From the NCBI GenBank assembly GCA_023301405.1, contig JALZUX010000508.1:1-9690 (forward strand): a stretch of DNA of 9,690 nucleotides, in the 5' to 3' direction. The stretch comes from Granulosicoccaceae bacterium. GTDB taxonomy: Bacteria; Pseudomonadota; Gammaproteobacteria; Granulosicoccales; Granulosicoccaceae. This document shows positions 6,867 through 9,690 of the stretch, one piece after another (the stretch's first letter is position 1; every line of letters starts with the position of its first letter). The translations under genes were made by a program, and so were the position numbers. The notes beneath the pieces were generated by a model that worked only from the letters and a program-made list of their open reading frames with translations, did no database searches and had not been told where the DNA came from.

Positions 6867-7933
6867 CAGAACGTCTCCCGCATGGTTATTTCTTCAGGTG
6901 GGTGTTGAACATTTCCTGACTCATATTGTGGATGCCGTAACCAGCACGCTACCTGATGATTTCCGGCCACATTAATGATAGGAGGGTTTTCTTCCAAACA
7001 GCGATCAAAGGCAAACTCACACCGCGGTGCAAAAGAGCACCGAGTCGGTGCTTTGGATAAATTGGGGGGTTGCCCGACAATAGAGTACAGCCGTTCAGAA
7101 CGAGTAGCATCAATGCTTGGCATGGTCGCAAGCAGTGCTTTGGTGTAGGGATGCTGAGGGTTTTTAAATAATTCTTTCACCGGCGCATGCTCTACTATTT
7201 CCCCGCCGTACATTACGATAACTCGATCAGCAATTCCGGCCACCACGCCAAGATCGTGGGTAATCCAGATAATACCCATTCCCTCATCACGCCGAAGATC
7301 ACGCACCACCTCAAGTATTTGCGCCTGAATGGTTACATCAAGAGCAGTGGTGGGTTCATCAGCAATAAGCACCTTTGGCTCACAAGCCAACGCCATGGCA
7401 ATCATCACTCGTTGACGCATACCACCCGAAAACTGATGAGGAAAATCCCTAAGTCTGTTTTCAGGCTCGGCGATACCCACTTTGCCTAATAATTCTGCCG
7501 CACGCTTGCGAGCGTCTTTTTTACTTAAATCAAGGTGCTGCCTGACGGCTTCGACTAATTGGTAGCCAACCGTAAAAACCGGATTAAGGGATGTCATCGG
7601 GTCTTGGAAGATAAAACCGATCTCACCGCCACGAAGTTCCCGCAATTCATCGTCTGACATGGCCAGCACATCGCGACCTTCGAACAAAATAGATCCGGAT
7701 ACAATTTCAGCTGGCGGCGATGGCAACAATTTCAGCACCGACATCATGGTGACTGACTTTCCCGAACCACTCTCCCCTACCACGCCCAGTAATTCACCAG
7801 TGGCTAAACTAAAGCTGACATTGTTAACGGCGTGCACTTCGCCATCACGGGTATGAAAAATGGTTTTGAGTTCGTCGATCTCCAGTACCGTTTGCGGCAA
7901 TGGCTTATTGGGCGATGATTCAAATTGTGTCAT
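6866..7933 (-). CDS. dppD: Peptide-type ABC importer ATPase (DppD/OppD family)
   Basis: The partner ATPase and first gene of the importer operon; 355 residues. Motifs in order: [14 protein letters not shown] (the D-subunit opening, 28-41), Walker A GESGSGKS (53-60), Q-loop [12 protein letters not shown] (Q110), signature FSGGMRQR (168-175), Walker B VLIADEP (188-194, catalytic E193), [12 protein letters not shown], and switch ITHD (H226). The oligopeptide/dipeptide C-terminal domain has [16 protein letters not shown] (258-273) and cysteines 299, 305, 312 and 330, again the possible iron-sulfur pattern. The last 20 or so residues ([16 protein letters not shown]) are a short tail beyond the usual end. 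The ATG at 7933 has no recognisable Shine-Dalgarno site. A small ORF ends 14 bases inside this gene in another frame, so translation by reinitiation is possible. D and F may heterodimerise under the B/C permease pair, as in related importers. Confidence 0.94.
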   Translation of the reverse strand: MTQFESSPNKPLPQTVLEIDELKTIFHTRDGEVHAVNNVSFSLATGELLGVVGESGSGKSVTMMSVLKLLPSPPAEIVSGSILFEGRDVLAMSDDELRELRGGEIGFIFQDPMTSLNPVFTVGYQLVEAVRQHLDLSKKDARKRAAELLGKVGIAEPENRLRDFPHQFSGGMRQRVMIAMALACEPKVLIADEPTTALDVTIQAQILEVVRDLRRDEGMGIIWITHDLGVVAGIADRVIVMYGGEIVEHAPVKELFKNPQHPYTKALLATMPSIDATRSERLYSIVGQPPNLSKAPTRCSFAPRCEFAFDRCLEENPPIINVAGNHQVACWLRHPQYESGNVQHPPEEITMRETF

Positions 7934-8081
7934 TCGGATTTATAGCCTGCAGTCGTTCTCTCACTAAACCATTATCAAGGACTGCGCGCAACTGTATCAG
8001 GTGCAATTCAGAAACTTTTAGAAATTGACAGCTCAACAATCTGGCAAAACAGCTATTGCACGAATACAGCAGCAGGTGCAT
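7920..8081 (-). CDS. Candidate 53-residue small ORF overlapping the first ATPase gene
   Basis: On the - strand an ATG at 8081 opens a frame of 53 codons ending in TGA at 7922-7920, inside the first ATPase gene but in a different frame. AAGGG (8095-8091) lies 9 bases before the ATG, a moderate ribosome-binding site, whereas the ATPase gene itself has none. The predicted peptide starts MHLLLYSCNSCFARLL and continues with a helical stretch (VSELHLIQLRAVLDNGLVRE). I do not recognise it. It could be a leader whose translation feeds the ATPase gene, a small protein, or a chance open frame of a 180-base spacer. It also overlaps the divergent promoter region, so it would need a transcription start upstream of 8095. 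Confidence 0.22.
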   Translation of the reverse strand: MHLLLYSCNSCFARLLSCQFLKVSELHLIQLRAVLDNGLVRERLQAINPNDTI

Positions 8082-8116
8082 ATTCACTAACCCTTTTGAC
8101 TTTAAAAGCCCATCAG
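7934..8116. promoter_or_regulatory. Divergent intergenic region between the importer operon and the amidohydrolase gene
   Basis: This 183-base spacer must carry the promoters of both transcription units. On the + strand a perfect TTGACA is present (8025-8030), but no good -10 box follows at 16-18 bases. On the - strand TTGATAAT (7977-7970) resembles an extended -10 without a clear -35. An imperfect AT-rich inverted repeat (CAATT at 8014-8018 and AATTG at 8023-8027) could be an operator half-site pair, but it is too weak to assign to a regulator family. No regulator gene lies in the window. Confidence 0.4.
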
Positions 8117-9289
8117 ATGCCCACGATCAACCGATTCGCCGACCTGCTGCCCGAAATTACCGAATGGCGCAGAGATATCCATACGCACCCCGAATTGCAG
8201 TTCGACGTGCAAAGAACCGCTGCACTGGTCGCCGAAAAGCTACGTGAGTTCGGCGCTAATGAAGTAGTCGAAGGCATTGGACGAACCGGCGTGGTTGGAC
8301 TCATCAAAGGCAGAAACACCACTGGCGGAAAAGTCATTGGACTGCGAGCCGACATGGACGCACTACCAATCATCGAGGCATCCGGCGTCGCCTATGCCTC
8401 TCTCACTGAAGGCAAAATGCACGCTTGCGGTCACGACGGCCATACCGCCATGTTGCTCGGCGCTGCCAAGTACCTATGCGAAACGCGCAATTTTGATGGC
8501 AGTGTTGCGGTCATATTTCAACCGGCTGAAGAGGGCGGCGGTGGCGGCCGTGAAATGGTCAACGACGGCATGATGGATCGCTTCGACATTCAACAAGTCT
8601 TTGGCATGCACAATATGCCCGGCATTCCAGTAGGAGAATTCGCCATAAGGCCCGGACCAATCATGGCCGCGGCCGATCTATTCTCCGTAGAAATTACCGG
8701 CCGCGGTGGCCATGCAGCCATGCCGCACAACGGAGTTGATCCAACGGTCGCCGCCGCCCAAATTACACTGGCTTTGCAGTCCATTATTTCCCGCAACGTT
8801 GATCCAATGGAATCCGCTGTAATATCGGTAACGTCGTTCCAAACAGATACCGATGCCTTTAACGTGATACCGCAAACCGTTAACCTGAAAGGCACGGTCC
8901 GCACACTATCCCCCGAGGTACGTGATTTACTTGAAAAGCGCATGACTGAAGTCATCGAAAACACCGCCATCGCGATGGGCACAACCGCAAATTTCACTTA
9001 TAACCGAAACTACCCTGTGGCAGTAAACGCTGCTGTAGAAACCCAATTCGCTGTTGAGGTTGCAAAATCAGTTGCCGGTGATACGAAAGTCGATGCTGAC
9101 ACACCGGCAGTAATGGGCGCTGAAGACTTTTCGTTCATGTTAAACGCCAGACCGGGTGCGTTTATTTTTATGGGTAATGGTGATACCGCTACACTACATC
9201 ATCCCGAATACGATTTTAATGATGACGCGATTCCGCACGGCTGTTCATATTGGGTGCAACTGGTTGAGCAGGCTATGCCGGTGAGCTGA
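8117..9289 (+). CDS. M20D-family metal-dependent amidohydrolase (hippurate / N-acyl-amino-acid hydrolase type)
   Basis: A cytoplasmic binuclear-metal hydrolase that splits amide bonds such as those of N-acyl amino acids or short peptides; 390 residues, typical for the group. Conserved elements: WRRDIHTHPEL (17-27), GLRADMDALP (75-84), MHACGHDGHTAMLLGAA (101-117), FQPAEEGGGGG (134-144), GMHNMPG (163-169), GRGGHAAMPH (195-204), MGAEDFSFM (333-341) and LHHPEYDFND (360-369). Predicted metal ligands are C104, H106, E139, H165 and H361 or H362, with E138 as the general base; none is missing. The dimerisation domain spans about 185-300. I chose the ATG at 8117, which gives the usual short N-terminus MPTINRFADL. 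A TTG at 8096 in the same frame would add seven residues without a better ribosome-binding site. The gene is divergent from the importer, which suggests that its product works on imported substrates. The exact substrate (hippurate, acyl amino acid, auxin conjugate-like, dipeptide) is open. Confidence 0.93.
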   Translation: MPTINRFADLLPEITEWRRDIHTHPELQFDVQRTAALVAEKLREFGANEVVEGIGRTGVVGLIKGRNTTGGKVIGLRADMDALPIIEASGVAYASLTEGKMHACGHDGHTAMLLGAAKYLCETRNFDGSVAVIFQPAEEGGGGGREMVNDGMMDRFDIQQVFGMHNMPGIPVGEFAIRPGPIMAAADLFSVEITGRGGHAAMPHNGVDPTVAAAQITLALQSIISRNVDPMESAVISVTSFQTDTDAFNVIPQTVNLKGTVRTLSPEVRDLLEKRMTEVIENTAIAMGTTANFTYNRNYPVAVNAAVETQFAVEVAKSVAGDTKVDADTPAVMGAEDFSFMLNARPGAFIFMGNGDTATLHHPEYDFNDDAIPHGCSYWVQLVEQAMPVS

Positions 9290-9430
9290 AGATATTACCC
9301 GCGGGAGGCTGCCTGATTAGGTGATGTTCTTGTCGGGCTGTTATGTTGGGTGGTGCTCACGCCAGGGGTTTCTATGGTAGGAGTCGCCTTCCACGGGAGT
9401 CACTTTTTAACAGACCCAAGCCTATGAACT
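9290..9430. other. Short non-coding stretch downstream of the amidohydrolase gene
   Basis: I see no gene and no rho-independent terminator here. A perfect palindrome CCCGCGGG (9298-9305) follows the amidohydrolase stop closely but has no T-tract. A + strand frame open from 9317 to a TGA at 9425-9427 includes MVGVAFHGSHFLTDPSL from 9374. It is in the same frame as the HNH-like remnant that follows and may be part of the same decayed gene. Confidence 0.4.
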
Positions 9431-9690
9431 ATGGCTGACAAAAAGTCTCTTTTCAACCTTAAGGCCCTACAAATGGGGGCTCATAATAAAACTGCTATCA
9501 CTGGTGTCACTAACTCCGCCAACAACCTGAATATACTTTGCAATGCTTGTCATGATGACAGTGAATACTTCTCGGGCGAAGCCTATTAGAGGTGGCTTTC
9601 ATACAAATACAAACATGGATATGATTTCGGGTACTCACATCGAAAGCACACTCTCAACGCTATAGCGGAATTTTGCCAACAGCAAGGAAT
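9431..9690 (+). pseudogene. HNH-nuclease-like reading frame interrupted by an in-frame TAG (remnant, runs off the window)
   Basis: An ATG at 9431 opens 52 codons ending in TAG at 9587-9589. Residues 17-41 (starting HNKTAITGVTNSANN) end in NLNILCNACHDD. The pattern H...G-x-T-N-x-x-x-N-L-x-x-L-C-x-x-C-H fits the second half of an HNH endonuclease motif, including the zinc-binding C-x2-C. After the TAG the same frame stays open to the window edge for 33 more codons (RWLSYKYKHGYDFGYSHRKH...AEFC), with protein-like composition. This suggests one gene broken by a nonsense mutation. The N-terminal part of an HNH domain is missing and a TGA lies just upstream (9425-9427), so the fragment is probably not functional as it stands. 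The alternative is a genuine 52-residue protein. No ribosome-binding site is visible. Confidence 0.4.

Noticed and set aside
8025..8030. TTGACA as the -35 box of the amidohydrolase promoter
   Set aside because: No acceptable -10 box lies 16-18 bases downstream; the nearest TATTGC (8054-8059) is 23 bases away.
8096..8116. TTG start seven codons upstream for the amidohydrolase
   Set aside because: TTG is a rare start, there is no better ribosome-binding site, and the ATG at 8117 gives the usual N-terminus of the family.
8590..8997. 135-codon - strand ORF
   Set aside because: It is antisense to the amidohydrolase gene, whose catalytic motifs are intact across this stretch.
9545..9559. C-N-A-C-H as a c-type haem-binding CxxCH motif
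   Set aside because: No signal peptide precedes it, and the surrounding N-L-x-x-L-C-x-x-C-H context fits an HNH zinc-binding element better.

Overview
The window looks like chromosomal DNA of a Gram-negative proteobacterium. By eye the base composition is close to balanced. The periplasmic binding protein has a classical Sec signal peptide and several start codons have Shine-Dalgarno sites. The style of the transporter and hydrolase proteins fits a marine-type gammaproteobacterium, but the taxonomic call is an inference. I see no phage module, no CRISPR array, no complete transposase, no tRNA and no rRNA.

Left part (1-2060, + strand). The C-terminal half of a protein with a peptidoglycan-binding-1 type domain enters from the left edge and stops at 497. 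Seventeen bases later begins a 341-residue membrane-anchored protein with an S/T/P-rich linker and a helical HEAT-like repeat domain. The two are probably co-transcribed. A roughly 520-base intergenic stretch follows. It holds a strong rho-independent terminator for the + strand (1816-1847) and a weaker hairpin with a T-tract for the opposing operon (1991-2012).

Centre (2061-7933, - strand). A complete peptide/nickel-type (family 5) ABC importer is read leftwards in the order ATPase D (7933-6866), ATPase F (6866-5835), periplasmic binding protein (5754-4057), permease B (3987-2974), permease C (2981-2061). D/F and B/C overlap by 1 and 8 bases, so they are very likely translationally coupled. 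The binding-protein gene sits between the two coupled pairs with its own good ribosome-binding site. It has a possible promoter upstream and a perfect 24-base palindrome downstream, which suggests it is made in excess over the membrane components.

Right part (7934-9690). Divergent from the importer is an M20D-type metal-dependent amidohydrolase (8117-9289) of the hippurate / N-acyl-amino-acid hydrolase group. The likely joint role is uptake of short peptides or acylated amino acids and their hydrolysis in the cytoplasm; the substrate cannot be read from the sequence. A 53-codon ORF fills the divergent intergenic space and overlaps the start of the first ATPase gene. At the right edge lies a short HNH-nuclease-like reading frame interrupted by an in-frame TAG, probably a decayed gene.

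Most of the window is ordinary transporter and catabolic content. The items worth a second look are the small overlapping ORF, the intercistronic palindrome, the cysteine-rich binding protein, the broken HNH frame and the unexplained peptidoglycan-binding/HEAT gene pair. I found no convincing evidence of a new biological system.
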